DNA from: CBDULQ01 sp965368115
Lineage (GTDB): Bacteria > Pseudomonadota > Gammaproteobacteria > SZUA-229
Direction: 5' to 3'
Assembly: GCA_965368115.1 (NCBI GenBank)
Contig: CBDULQ010000131.1
Location: 1 to 9,944, forward strand
Length of the DNA: 9,944 nucleotides
A program made the position numbers and the translations under genes. Below, one piece after another: positions 1-7,157 of this stretch (position 1 is its first letter; the number at the start of each line of letters is the position of its first letter). The notes beneath the pieces are model-generated. The model was not told where the DNA came from and searched no databases. It saw only the letters and a list, made by a program, of their open reading frames with translations.

Positions 1-41
1 CTACTGACTGGATCTCTCTGTTAACTGTTTTACCTACATAG

Positions 42-60
42 CGCTGACCTGACGTCAGCG
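42..60 (+). promoter_or_regulatory. Leader hairpin 1 (candidate NasR/ANTAR target)
   Basis: A 7-bp perfect stem, CGCTGAC (42-48) with GTCAGCG (54-60), closes a 5-nt loop CTGAC. It lies just upstream of the strong terminator in the nirB leader. In Klebsiella nasF the NasR-responsive leader has the same order, a recognition hairpin followed by a terminator hairpin, and a nasR gene is present in this window. The family consensus has hexanucleotide loops with A at position 1 and G at position 4. This loop does not fit that cleanly, so the assignment as a NasR site rests on position and context. Confidence 0.5.
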
Positions 61-76
61 AGAGTGAAGAAGCTCT
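61..76 (+). promoter_or_regulatory. Possible antiterminator hairpin overlapping the terminator
   Basis: AGAG (61-64) can pair with CTCT (73-76). With an added T65-G72 wobble this leaves a 6-nt loop GAAGAA (66-71). The 3' arm uses bases 73-76, which belong to the 5' arm of the terminator at 71-83, so the two structures exclude each other. That is the geometry expected for the second hairpin of a two-hairpin ANTAR target, which must form to block termination. The loop keeps G at position 4 but has G, not A, at position 1. The stem is short and weak without protein, so this is tentative. Confidence 0.35.
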
Positions 77-121
77 GAGCACCTCGGTCCATGAGACCCG
101 GGTGCTCAGAGCTTTTTTTTT
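71..121 (+). terminator. Intrinsic terminator (attenuator) in the nirB leader
   Basis: A 13-bp perfect stem pairs AGCTCTGAGCACC (71-83) with its reverse complement (101-113). An inner GGTC/GACC stem (86-89 with 95-98) lies inside it. A run of nine T follows at 113-121, and a second run of seven T at 125-131. This is a textbook rho-independent terminator. It ends about 30 bp before the nirB start and in the same direction, so it would act as an attenuator of the nir operon or, less likely, end an upstream transcript. The small hairpin just before it and the nasR gene downstream favour a nitrate/nitrite-controlled attenuator. Confidence 0.9.
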
Positions 122-150
122 GGATTTTTTTAAGTCGAGGTACTCGCCAG

Positions 151-2589
151 ATGCAAAAAGAAAAACTCGTACTCATCGGAAACGGCATGGCCGGCATCCG
201 CACCCTGGAAGAACTGCTCAAGCTTGCACCGGAAAAATACGACATCACCGTATTCGGCGCCGAGCCCCATCCCAATTACAACCGCATCATGCTCTCCCCT
301 GTTCTGGCCGGCGAAAAAACCGTCGATGACATTGTATTGAATCAGCTGGACTGGTATGCGGACAACGGCATCACACTGAAAACCGGTGACCCGGTCAGCA
401 AAATCGATCGCATCGGCCGCAAGATCATTACCGAAAGCGGCGAAGAGTGCGCGTACGATCGGCTGTTGATGGCCACCGGCTCCAATCCGTTCATCATTCC
501 GGTGCCGGGACACGACCGGAAAGGCGTTATCGGCTTCCGCGATATTGCCGATGTGGACACCATGCTCGAAGCTTCAAAACAGTATAAGAACGCGGTAGTG
601 ATCGGCGGCGGTCTACTCGGTCTGGAAGCGGCTAACGGCCTGATGAAAAACGGTATGCAGGTCACCGTGGTGCATCTGCTGGACACCTTGATGGAACGTC
701 AGCTCGACAAACCCGCGGCCGACCTGCTCAAGGCCTCGCTGGAAACCCGCGGCCTGACCTTCATGATGGAAGCACAAACGGCGGAAATCACCGGCGACGA
801 TCGCGTGCGTGGTGTGAAGTTCGCCGACGGTAGCGAAATCGAAGCCGACCTGGTGGTCATGGCGGTGGGCATTCGTCCCAACATGACACTGGCACAGGAT
901 GCGGGCATTCATTGCGAACGCGGTATCGTGGTCAACGACACCATGCAAACCTTCGACCCGCGCGTGTATGCGGTGGGTGAATGTGTACAGCATCGCGGCA
1001 CCTGTTACGGCCTGGTGGCTCCGCTGTTCGAACAGGCCAAGGTGGCTGCGAATCACCTGGCCACTTACGGCATTGCCCGTTACGAAGGTTCGGTGACCTC
1101 CACCAAGCTCAAGGTGACCGGCATCGACCTGTTCTCCGCCGGTGAATTCAACGAGAGCGAAGGTGATGAAATCCTGGTACTGCAGGATCCCTCCTCCGGC
1201 GTTTACAAGAAACTGGTCATCAACGACAACCGCATCAAAGGCGCGGTGATGTACGGCGATACCATGGACGGCACCTGGTACTTCCAGTTGCTGCGCGAAG
1301 GCACCGACATCAGCGCATTCCGTAAAACCATTCTATTCGGCCAGCACGATCTCGGCGATGCCGGCCACGGTGACGAAACGCGCATTGCGGCACTCGGCGA
1401 CGATGCGGAGATCTGCGGCTGTAACGGTGTCTGCAAAGGCGACATCGTCAACGCCATCGTCAAGAAAGGCCTGTTCACACTGGACGATGTTAAGGCGCAC
1501 ACCAAGGCCGCAAGTTCCTGCGGATCATGCACCGGCCTGGTGGAATCCATCCTCGCCAGTACCGTGGGTGAAGGTTACAGCGCAGCGCCGAGCAAGCAGC
1601 CCATGTGCGGCTGTACCGAACACAGTCACGACGAAGTGATTGCCGGCATCAAGGAACATGAACTCAAGGATATGGATGCGGTACGCAAGCACTTCGAATG
1701 GAAAACACCGGATGGATGTGCCAGCTGCCGTCCCGCCGTCAACTACTACCTGCTCGCACGCTGGCCCGGTGAATATAAAGATGATGCCCAGTCGCGTTTC
1801 ATCAACGAACGTGCCCACGGCAACATCCAGAAAGACGGTACCTATTCGGTTGTACCCCGCATGTTCGGCGGCCTGTGTACACCGAAAGACCTGCGCGCGA
1901 TTGCCGATGCCTGCGAAAAATACGATGTGCCGGAAATGAAAGTCACCGGCGGTCAGCGCATCGACCTGTTCGGCGTGAAGAAAGAAGACCTGCCGGCGAT
2001 GTGGAAAGATCTGACCGATGCGGGACTGGTATCCGGTCACGCTTACGGCAAGGCATTGCGCACGGTTAAAACCTGCGCCGGTAAAACCTGGTGTCGCTTC
2101 GGCACGCAGAACTCCACCGGTCTCGGCGTCAAGCTGGAACAACTCACCTGGGGTTCCTGGATGCCGCATAAATTCAAACTGGCGGTGTCCGGTTGTCCGC
2201 GCAACTGTGCAGAAGCCACCATCAAGGACTTCGGTGTGGTCTGTGTGGATTCGGGTTACGAACTGCACATAGGCGGTAACGGCGGCATCAAGGTGCGTGT
2301 CACGGATCTGCTGTGCAAGGTGGATACTGAAGAGGAAGTGCTCGAATACTGCGCTGCCTTCACTCAGAAATATCGCGAAGAAGCCCGATACCTGGAACGC
2401 ACCGCACCCTGGGTGGAGCGTGTCGGTCTGCAGTACATCAAGGATGCCATATTTGATGAGCAGCAACGCAAGAGCCTGGCGGAACGCTTCCGCTATTCAC
2501 AGCAATTCGCCCAGATCGATCCATGGAAAGCTCGTGCCGAAGGCGAAGACGCCCACGAATTCCACAAGATTGAAATCAGCGCGGCCTGA
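151..2589 (+). CDS. nirB: NADH-dependent nitrite reductase, large subunit NirB
   Basis: Cytoplasmic siroheme enzyme that, with NirD, reduces nitrite to ammonium with NADH. The protein has 812 residues, close to the usual ~850. Domains in order: an FAD/NAD(P)-binding oxidoreductase (FAD loop VLIGNGMAGI near residues 7-16; NAD loop VVIGGGLLGLEA from about 149); a BFD-like [2Fe-2S] module (C422, C424, C457, C460); a second CxC/CxxC module (C486, C488, C523, C526); then the nitrite/sulfite reductase half-domains. The four cluster/siroheme ligands appear as C642-x5-C648 and C682-x3-C686. The start at 151 is preferred because the protein then begins MQKEKLVLIG, with GAGG at 137-140 upstream. An in-frame ATG at 91 lies inside the terminator hairpin and would add 20 unrelated residues. 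nirD follows after 29 bp, so the two are surely co-transcribed. Regulation is probably by readthrough of the leader terminator. Confidence 0.97.
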   Translation: MQKEKLVLIGNGMAGIRTLEELLKLAPEKYDITVFGAEPHPNYNRIMLSPVLAGEKTVDDIVLNQLDWYADNGITLKTGDPVSKIDRIGRKIITESGEECAYDRLLMATGSNPFIIPVPGHDRKGVIGFRDIADVDTMLEASKQYKNAVVIGGGLLGLEAANGLMKNGMQVTVVHLLDTLMERQLDKPAADLLKASLETRGLTFMMEAQTAEITGDDRVRGVKFADGSEIEADLVVMAVGIRPNMTLAQDAGIHCERGIVVNDTMQTFDPRVYAVGECVQHRGTCYGLVAPLFEQAKVAANHLATYGIARYEGSVTSTKLKVTGIDLFSAGEFNESEGDEILVLQDPSSGVYKKLVINDNRIKGAVMYGDTMDGTWYFQLLREGTDISAFRKTILFGQHDLGDAGHGDETRIAALGDDAEICGCNGVCKGDIVNAIVKKGLFTLDDVKAHTKAASSCGSCTGLVESILASTVGEGYSAAPSKQPMCGCTEHSHDEVIAGIKEHELKDMDAVRKHFEWKTPDGCASCRPAVNYYLLARWPGEYKDDAQSRFINERAHGNIQKDGTYSVVPRMFGGLCTPKDLRAIADACEKYDVPEMKVTGGQRIDLFGVKKEDLPAMWKDLTDAGLVSGHAYGKALRTVKTCAGKTWCRFGTQNSTGLGVKLEQLTWGSWMPHKFKLAVSGCPRNCAEATIKDFGVVCVDSGYELHIGGNGGIKVRVTDLLCKVDTEEEVLEYCAAFTQKYREEARYLERTAPWVERVGLQYIKDAIFDEQQRKSLAERFRYSQQFAQIDPWKARAEGEDAHEFHKIEISAA

Positions 2590-2618
2590 TTGAACCCAAC
2601 ACTTTTTCGAGGATAAAC

Positions 2619-2951
2619 ATGATGAACAACTGGATCGATATCGGAGCACTGGAGGACATCCCCCGCCTCGGCTCGCGCGTGGTGAAAACCGACACTGTAG
2701 ACATTGCCATATTTCGTACCGCAGCCGACGAGGTATTCGCCCTGAAAGACGAATGCCCGCATCGCAAGGGACCATTGTCCCAGGGCATCGTGCACGACAA
2801 CACCGTCACCTGTCCGTTGCACAACTGGAAGATTGATCTGGCCAACGGCGAAGCCCGCGGGCCGGACAAGGGCTGCACGCGCAGCTTTCCGGTCAAGCTG
2901 GAAAACGGTCGTATTCTGCTTGGCCTGAATAAAGAAGACGTCGCGGCCTGA
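2619..2951 (+). CDS. nirD: Nitrite reductase small subunit NirD (Rieske-type)
   Basis: A 110-residue partner of NirB, needed for NADH-dependent nitrite reduction in the cytoplasm. It has the Rieske fold: a C-x-H motif (C46, H48 in CPHRKGPLSQG) and, 16 residues on, a C-x2-H motif (C65, H68 in CPLHNW). All four [2Fe-2S] ligands are therefore present, which is not true of every NirD (some have lost them), so this protein may really bind a cluster. A Shine-Dalgarno GAGG precedes the ATG pair at 2619/2622, and either ATG could be used. It lies 29 bp after nirB and 56 bp before the channel gene, within one operon. Confidence 0.95.
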   Translation: MMNNWIDIGALEDIPRLGSRVVKTDTVDIAIFRTAADEVFALKDECPHRKGPLSQGIVHDNTVTCPLHNWKIDLANGEARGPDKGCTRSFPVKLENGRILLGLNKEDVAA

Positions 2952-3007
2952 ACGCAGCCCGTGTAACAGATGATTTGATGTATTGATAGTTTAATGAGGA
3001 ACTGACT

Positions 3008-3829
3008 ATGTCGTATTTAGAACCCAATGAGTTTGTCAGCAAGATGGTCGACCAGGGTGAATCGAAAGTGTACATGTCCACCAAGGACACCCTGATCCGC
3101 GCCTTTATGGCTGGCGCTATTCTTGGTCTGGCCGCCATTTTCGCCATTACCGTCGCGGTAAAAACTGGTTCGCCGTTGCTCGGAGCCGTACTTTTCCCGG
3201 TCGGCTTCATCATGCTGTACCTGATGAAATTCGATCTCCTCACCGGTGTATTTACCCTGGTACCACTGGCACTGATCGACAAACGTCCCGGTGTCACCTT
3301 TAATCAGGTACTGCGTAACTGGGGCCTGGTATTTATCGGTAATTTCGCCGGTGCTTTGACCGTGGCTTTCATGATGTCCTTTATCCTGACTTACGGATAC
3401 AGCACCGATGGCGGCGCGCTGGCGGAAAAAGTCAGCAAGATCGGTGAGTCACGGACCCTGGGCTACATGTCACACGGTATGGAAGGCTGGTTTACCATTT
3501 TCATTCGCGGCATGCTGTGTAACTGGATGGTCTCCATGGGCGTCGTCGGCGCAATGATTTCGACTTCGGCAAGCGGCAAGATGATGGCCATGTGGATGCC
3601 GGTTATGCTGTTCTTCTTCATGGGCTTCGAACATTCCATCGTGAATATGTTCCTGTTCCCCTTCTCCATGATCATGGGCGGTGACTTCACCTTCATGCAA
3701 TACATGATCTGGAACGAACTGCCGACAGCACTGGGTAACCTGGTGGGCGGCTTCGTCCTGGTGGGTCTACCGCTGTACTTCACACACGTGCGTACCAGCC
3801 CGGAACGCATTCTGAAGAACAAAGCCTGA
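3008..3829 (+). CDS. nirC: Formate/nitrite transporter (FNT) family channel, probable nitrite transporter
   Basis: A 273-residue polytopic inner-membrane protein, close in length to E. coli NirC (268). Six hydrophobic spans are visible, at roughly residues 27-52, 58-80, 103-128, 160-185, 192-218 and 232-258. FNT hallmarks are RGMLCNWMV in the fourth span and GFEHSIVNMF in the fifth, with the central pore histidine at residue 209. The segment after the second span reads KFDLLTG rather than the ELFTG seen in FocA. A GAGGA ribosome site at 2996-3000 precedes the ATG. Position directly behind nirBD makes nitrite the likely substrate, bringing in nitrite for NirBD. Formate cannot be excluded from sequence alone, and the symbol follows context. 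Confidence 0.9.
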   Translation: MSYLEPNEFVSKMVDQGESKVYMSTKDTLIRAFMAGAILGLAAIFAITVAVKTGSPLLGAVLFPVGFIMLYLMKFDLLTGVFTLVPLALIDKRPGVTFNQVLRNWGLVFIGNFAGALTVAFMMSFILTYGYSTDGGALAEKVSKIGESRTLGYMSHGMEGWFTIFIRGMLCNWMVSMGVVGAMISTSASGKMMAMWMPVMLFFFMGFEHSIVNMFLFPFSMIMGGDFTFMQYMIWNELPTALGNLVGGFVLVGLPLYFTHVRTSPERILKNKA

Positions 3830-3837
3830 TCCGAAAT

Positions 3838-3888
3838 CAGCCACGATAACTCCGGCATAAATAACCGCCGGAGTCGTCGTGTCGGCTG
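3838..3888 (+). terminator. Imperfect long hairpin between nirC and the kinase gene
   Basis: Nested complementary blocks span the whole nirC-kinase gap: CAGCC (3838-3842) with GGCTG (3884-3888), ACGA (3843-3846) with TCGT (3777-3880 side, 3877-3880), and ACTCCGGC (3849-3856) with GCCGGAGT (3867-3874). The apical loop is ten bases, AT-rich. No T-run follows on either strand, so this is not a standard intrinsic terminator. It could be an mRNA 3'-end stabiliser for nirBDC or a partial stop that lowers kinase expression. Confidence 0.4.
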
Positions 3889-3897
3889 TGATCATTC

Positions 3898-5622
3898 ATG
3901 ACTCAACATTTACACATCAGTATCGGCCAGTGTTCCGATGCCGGCATCAAACCAATCAACCAGGATTTCCACGGCATCATAGTGCCGCGCGAACCCTTTC
4001 TGAGCAGCAAAGGCATTGCAGTCGCACTGGCGGATGGCATCAGTAGCAGCGACGTCAGCCAGGTCGCCAGCGAAACCTCGGTGAAAGGTTTTCTCGAAGA
4101 TTATTATTCCACTTCCGAATCCTGGTCGGTGAAAACCTCGGTGCAACGTGTACTACAGGCGACCAACTCCTGGCTTTATTCACAAACCCGCAACGGTCCC
4201 TATCGTTACAATCTGGACCGCGGCTACGTATGCACCTTCAGCGGAATGGTATTCAAATCAGCCACCGCACATATTTTTCATGCCGGTGATACCCGCGTCT
4301 ATCAACTCATCGGTCAGCACCTGGTACAACTCACCGAAGATCACCGGGTGCGTGTATCCAGCGACAAAAGTTATCTGGGACGGGCTCTGGGCATGCGTGA
4401 CTGGCTGGATCTTGACTACCAGTCACTGGCTGTCGATGTCGGCGATATTTTTCTGCTCGCAACCGACGGTGTCTACGAGTTCGTCGATGAAGCGGATATA
4501 ATCCGCCTCATCGACGAACACCGTGACGATCTGGATCAGGCTGCTCGACAGGTCGTCAGACTCGCGCTGGATAATCAGAGCGACGACAACCTGAGCCTGC
4601 AGATATTGCGTGTCGATCGACTCCCCGACAATGCGATCGACGAGCTGCATCAACAGGCGACCACACTGCCTTTCGCGCCGCCTTTAGGTCCGCGTATGGC
4701 ATTCGACGGCTACCGGATACTACGCGAAATTCATATCAGCAGTCGGAGCCATATCTATCTGGCGGAGGATTCGGAAACACGGCAGCAGGTCATTCTCAAG
4801 CTGCCGTCCGTCGACCTGCGTAATGACGCCGCCTACCTGGAACGCTTCCTGATGGAAGAATGGGTGGCGCGTCGGGTGGATAATATCCACCTGCTCAAAC
4901 CCTGTGCCATTACACGTAAACGTAATTATCTGTACACGGTCAGCGAATTCATCGAAGGCCAGACCTTGCGACAATGGATGGTCGACAACCCGAATCCCGA
5001 CCTGGAAACCGTACGCGGCATCATCGAACAGATCGCGCGTGGTCTATACGCCCTGCATCGCCAGGAAATGCTGCACCAGGATTTACGCCCGGACAACATT
5101 ATGATCGATAAAACCGGCACCGTTAAAATTATCGATTTCGGCTCGGTGCGTGTCGCCGGCATCGCGGAAATTTCACGCGACGACGAACAGGCCCTTCTTG
5201 GCACTGCACAATACTCTGCACCGGAATACTTTATCGGCGAAGGCGGCACTCCGGCATCCGATCTGTTTTCGCTCGGTGTCATCGCTCACCAGATGTTATC
5301 CGGACGTCTGCCCTACGGGGCACAAATCGCTCGCGCCACCAGTAAAGCCGCGCAACGCAAACTGGTGTACCAGTCAGTGCTGGATGACGAACGCACGATC
5401 CCGAGCTGGGTAGACGGCGCCATTCGCAAGGCTGTACACCCGAACCCTCACAAACGTTACGACACGATTTCCGAATTCATTCACGATCTGCGTCACCCCA
5501 ATCGCAGTTTCGTCAACCAGGATCGACCACCGTTGATGGAACGGAATCCTTTATTGTTCTGGAAAGGCGTATCGTTCATTCTGTTATTGATTGTAATCGT
5601 GCTGCTGATTACACATCGCTAA
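3898..5622 (+). CDS. Bifunctional PP2C phosphatase / serine-threonine kinase, tail-anchored
   Basis: A 574-residue fusion of two opposing activities. Residues about 5-240 are a PP2C phosphatase with its metal-binding motifs: NQD near residues 21-23, D46-G47, GDTR 130-133, D190-G191 and D230-N231. Residues about 270-540 are a Hanks-type kinase: beta-3 lysine K301, probable alphaC glutamate E320, catalytic loop HQDLRPDN (D395, N400), DFG 413-415 and APE 441-443. The glycine loop is degenerate (277-285, no glycine), HRD reads HQD, and the usual catalytic-loop lysine is R397. A single hydrophobic span at about 553-571 ends in a short basic tail, giving a C-terminal membrane anchor with both domains in the cytoplasm. 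The start is fixed by an in-frame stop at 3889-3891; no good ribosome site is visible, so translation may be weak. P. aeruginosa carries a kinase gene (PA1782) next to nirBD, so the link with nitrite assimilation recurs. The target is unknown; the adjacent channel, NirBD or NasR are candidates. Confidence 0.93.
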   Translation: MTQHLHISIGQCSDAGIKPINQDFHGIIVPREPFLSSKGIAVALADGISSSDVSQVASETSVKGFLEDYYSTSESWSVKTSVQRVLQATNSWLYSQTRNGPYRYNLDRGYVCTFSGMVFKSATAHIFHAGDTRVYQLIGQHLVQLTEDHRVRVSSDKSYLGRALGMRDWLDLDYQSLAVDVGDIFLLATDGVYEFVDEADIIRLIDEHRDDLDQAARQVVRLALDNQSDDNLSLQILRVDRLPDNAIDELHQQATTLPFAPPLGPRMAFDGYRILREIHISSRSHIYLAEDSETRQQVILKLPSVDLRNDAAYLERFLMEEWVARRVDNIHLLKPCAITRKRNYLYTVSEFIEGQTLRQWMVDNPNPDLETVRGIIEQIARGLYALHRQEMLHQDLRPDNIMIDKTGTVKIIDFGSVRVAGIAEISRDDEQALLGTAQYSAPEYFIGEGGTPASDLFSLGVIAHQMLSGRLPYGAQIARATSKAAQRKLVYQSVLDDERTIPSWVDGAIRKAVHPNPHKRYDTISEFIHDLRHPNRSFVNQDRPPLMERNPLLFWKGVSFILLLIVIVLLITHR

Positions 5623-5655
5623 AAAACGTCGTTCCCGAACGCTTCTGTCGGGAAC
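5621..5655 (-). terminator. Second possible terminator for nasR (- strand)
   Basis: Read on the - strand, an 8-bp stem (5648-5655 with 5631-5638, 9-nt loop) is followed by GACG and then six T (complement of 5621-5626). The four-base gap before the T-run makes it weaker than the one at 5735-5765. It would catch nasR transcripts that escape the first stop and begins almost at the kinase stop codon. On the + strand no T-run follows, so it would not be a standard stop for the kinase transcript. Confidence 0.5.
5627..5655 (-). repeat. Inverted 29-bp hairpin repeat, copy A
   Basis: The reverse complement of this stretch matches 5741-5769 at 26 of 29 positions. Each copy is itself a hairpin (8-bp stem, 9-nt loop) ending in GACG. 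The stem type TTCCCG...CGGGAA followed by GACG recalls dispersed palindromic repeats common in proteobacterial intergenic regions, but the family cannot be named from this window. The two copies face each other across 85 bp and may also be the ends of one small non-autonomous element (5627-5769). No clear target-site duplication is seen. Confidence 0.7.
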
Positions 5656-5734
5656 CTCCGAAAGTCCACTGGTATTAATAACTGAGCAAAAACCCTGAAG
5701 CGGGTCAATGCTGAAGAATAATCCCGCCGCTGCT

Positions 5735-5765
5735 AAAAAGATTCCCGACAGAAGCATTCGGGAAT
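5735..5765 (-). terminator. Intrinsic terminator of nasR (- strand)
   Basis: On the - strand, the perfect 8-bp stem formed by 5758-5765 and 5741-5748 (9-nt loop) is followed at once by CTTTTT (complement of 5735-5740). It lies 14 bp beyond the nasR stop codon, the expected place and form for its rho-independent terminator. The hairpin is copy B of the repeat pair, so the repeat appears to have been put to use as a terminator. Confidence 0.75.
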
Positions 5766-5769
5766 GACG
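5741..5769 (+). repeat. Inverted 29-bp hairpin repeat, copy B
   Basis: Partner of copy A (5627-5655) in opposite orientation. The three differences are one loop base and the two outermost stem bases: G-C in copy A is replaced by A-T here. This paired change keeps the stem intact, which suggests the folded form matters. Confidence 0.7.
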
Positions 5770-5779
5770 GGATTGTTGC

Positions 5780-7045
5780 TCAGGAAAACGCCGACAGCGA
5801 CAACACGGATTCCGCCACCTGCACCAGACGTAGATTCTGGTCCATCGAAGTCGCGCGCATTTTTTTATAGGCTTCGTCTTCCGACAGGTTGTAACGCGCC
5901 ATCAGAATGCCTTTCGCCCGCTCGATGATCTTACGTTCGTTCAATGCACGTTTTGCCGAGGCCAGTTCAGTTTCCATGGTCGCCAGGTGTTGCGATTGAG
6001 CCTGTAACAGATCGATCAACGAATGGGCACGATGAGGTTCTTCATTGCCTGCAGCTCGAAAACTCAATGACTGTTCGACGGGTAATTCGGGATCAAAGAA
6101 ACGATCGATGGCACCGGCACGTGCCGGCGGTTTGTCGCGCAGCGCCTTGAGCAGGCCTTCTGAATCCAGCAACTCGCGTTCAGCGGCGGCAATTAATTTG
6201 TCACTATGAGCCTGTATGGCCTCGACCAGTTCCCGTTGAATGGTCCACATGGCGGTCAGTCGATCGCTGCAGGACTGGAACCAGCTATCGCTGAGATTGG
6301 CGTCCAGTGCGGTGTCCGTTTTCGCATGCCGAATCATACTGCGCAGATGTTGTAACTGGGCTACGTAATCGGTGGTTTCCATATCATGCCAGTGGTCGGT
6401 GATCGGCACTTCGGCAAATTCCAGGAAGATTCTGAAGTTGCGTTCCTGGGCATCGATCAGGTGCATGATGCGTTGCCGGATGGATTCATCACAACGACCG
6501 GCGCCGAAGGCCAGTGCACCGACGGCACGCTCCTGGCCGGCCTGTTCCTTGCCTTCCACCAGGTTGAGCAGCGCCACCAGCAAACGGGACATACCCGGGT
6601 CCACCGCCGCGTCGGCGAGTTCGAATATCAGCGCAATGAATCCTGCAATCAGTCGACTGAACGCGGCCACCGATGCACTGCCGGACAACTTGTGGTCGCT
6701 GATCCGTTCGCGCAATTCCGGTAAGGCATCCAGGCCCAGCACCACCCAGCCGATCAGTGACAGGATCTTCGCATTGGAATGGGCGGAAAACCCCAGTTCA
6801 TCGGCGAAGATTTTGCGTAGCGTCTGTTCGACCGATTGGGATTCGTTGATCAGGTCGCGCCGTGTCTCTTCGAAACGCTCACCTTCCGAGGCCAGGTAAA
6901 TACTCGAGGCGCCGCGCTCACTTTGCAACACGTGAATCATGTGGCTGATCACACCCACCAGCTGAGCGCGGGTTTTCAGGCGCTTGAGTTCTTCGATTTC
7001 CAGTTGCTTGGCAACCAGTACGATATAAGGTACGGATAAGGACAT
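5780..7045 (-). CDS. nasR: NasR-type nitrate/nitrite-responsive transcription antiterminator (NIT-ANTAR)
   Basis: A 421-residue cytoplasmic regulator. Residues about 41-290 are an all-helical NIT sensor domain, with the signature ERGASSIYLAS at 43-53 and QERAVGALAFGAG at 171-183; R44 and R173 are likely contributors to anion binding by analogy with Klebsiella NasR (inference). A linker follows, and residues about 358-416 form the ANTAR RNA-binding domain (ERAKGILMARYNLSEDEAY from 375). ANTAR proteins bind paired hairpins in leader RNA and prevent a terminator from forming. The nirB leader in this window carries such a hairpin-plus-terminator array, so nirBDC is the obvious target. The gene is convergent with the kinase gene and divergent from the cassette at 7316. 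No strong ribosome site is visible before the ATG at 7045, but the NIT homology begins soon after it, so a longer protein is not needed. Confidence 0.93.
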   Translation of the reverse strand: MSLSVPYIVLVAKQLEIEELKRLKTRAQLVGVISHMIHVLQSERGASSIYLASEGERFEETRRDLINESQSVEQTLRKIFADELGFSAHSNAKILSLIGWVVLGLDALPELRERISDHKLSGSASVAAFSRLIAGFIALIFELADAAVDPGMSRLLVALLNLVEGKEQAGQERAVGALAFGAGRCDESIRQRIMHLIDAQERNFRIFLEFAEVPITDHWHDMETTDYVAQLQHLRSMIRHAKTDTALDANLSDSWFQSCSDRLTAMWTIQRELVEAIQAHSDKLIAAAERELLDSEGLLKALRDKPPARAGAIDRFFDPELPVEQSLSFRAAGNEEPHRAHSLIDLLQAQSQHLATMETELASAKRALNERKIIERAKGILMARYNLSEDEAYKKMRATSMDQNLRLVQVAESVLSLSAFS

Positions 7046-7157
7046 AGGGTTAAGATTCCAGAAAACCGGTCACCGAGCCGTTGGCGGGCTGCGGCTGACC
7101 ACCAGTTTAACAATAAATCAGCATGCAGTCTGAATTCTGTTCGGCATGCCCGCTTAA

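Noticed and set aside
9..25. Possible sigma-54 promoter (TGG...TT) before the nirB leader
   Set aside because: The GG and GC elements do not fall at the required spacing and the -12 GC is absent; the real promoter may lie left of the window.
1525..2466. Long - strand open frame of 313 codons inside nirB
   Set aside because: Mirror frame of a highly conserved + strand gene; no recognisable motif and no ribosome site.
5627..5769. Insertion sequence remnant or CRISPR-like repeat pair
   Set aside because: No transposase fragment or target duplication is seen, and there are only two copies in inverted orientation.
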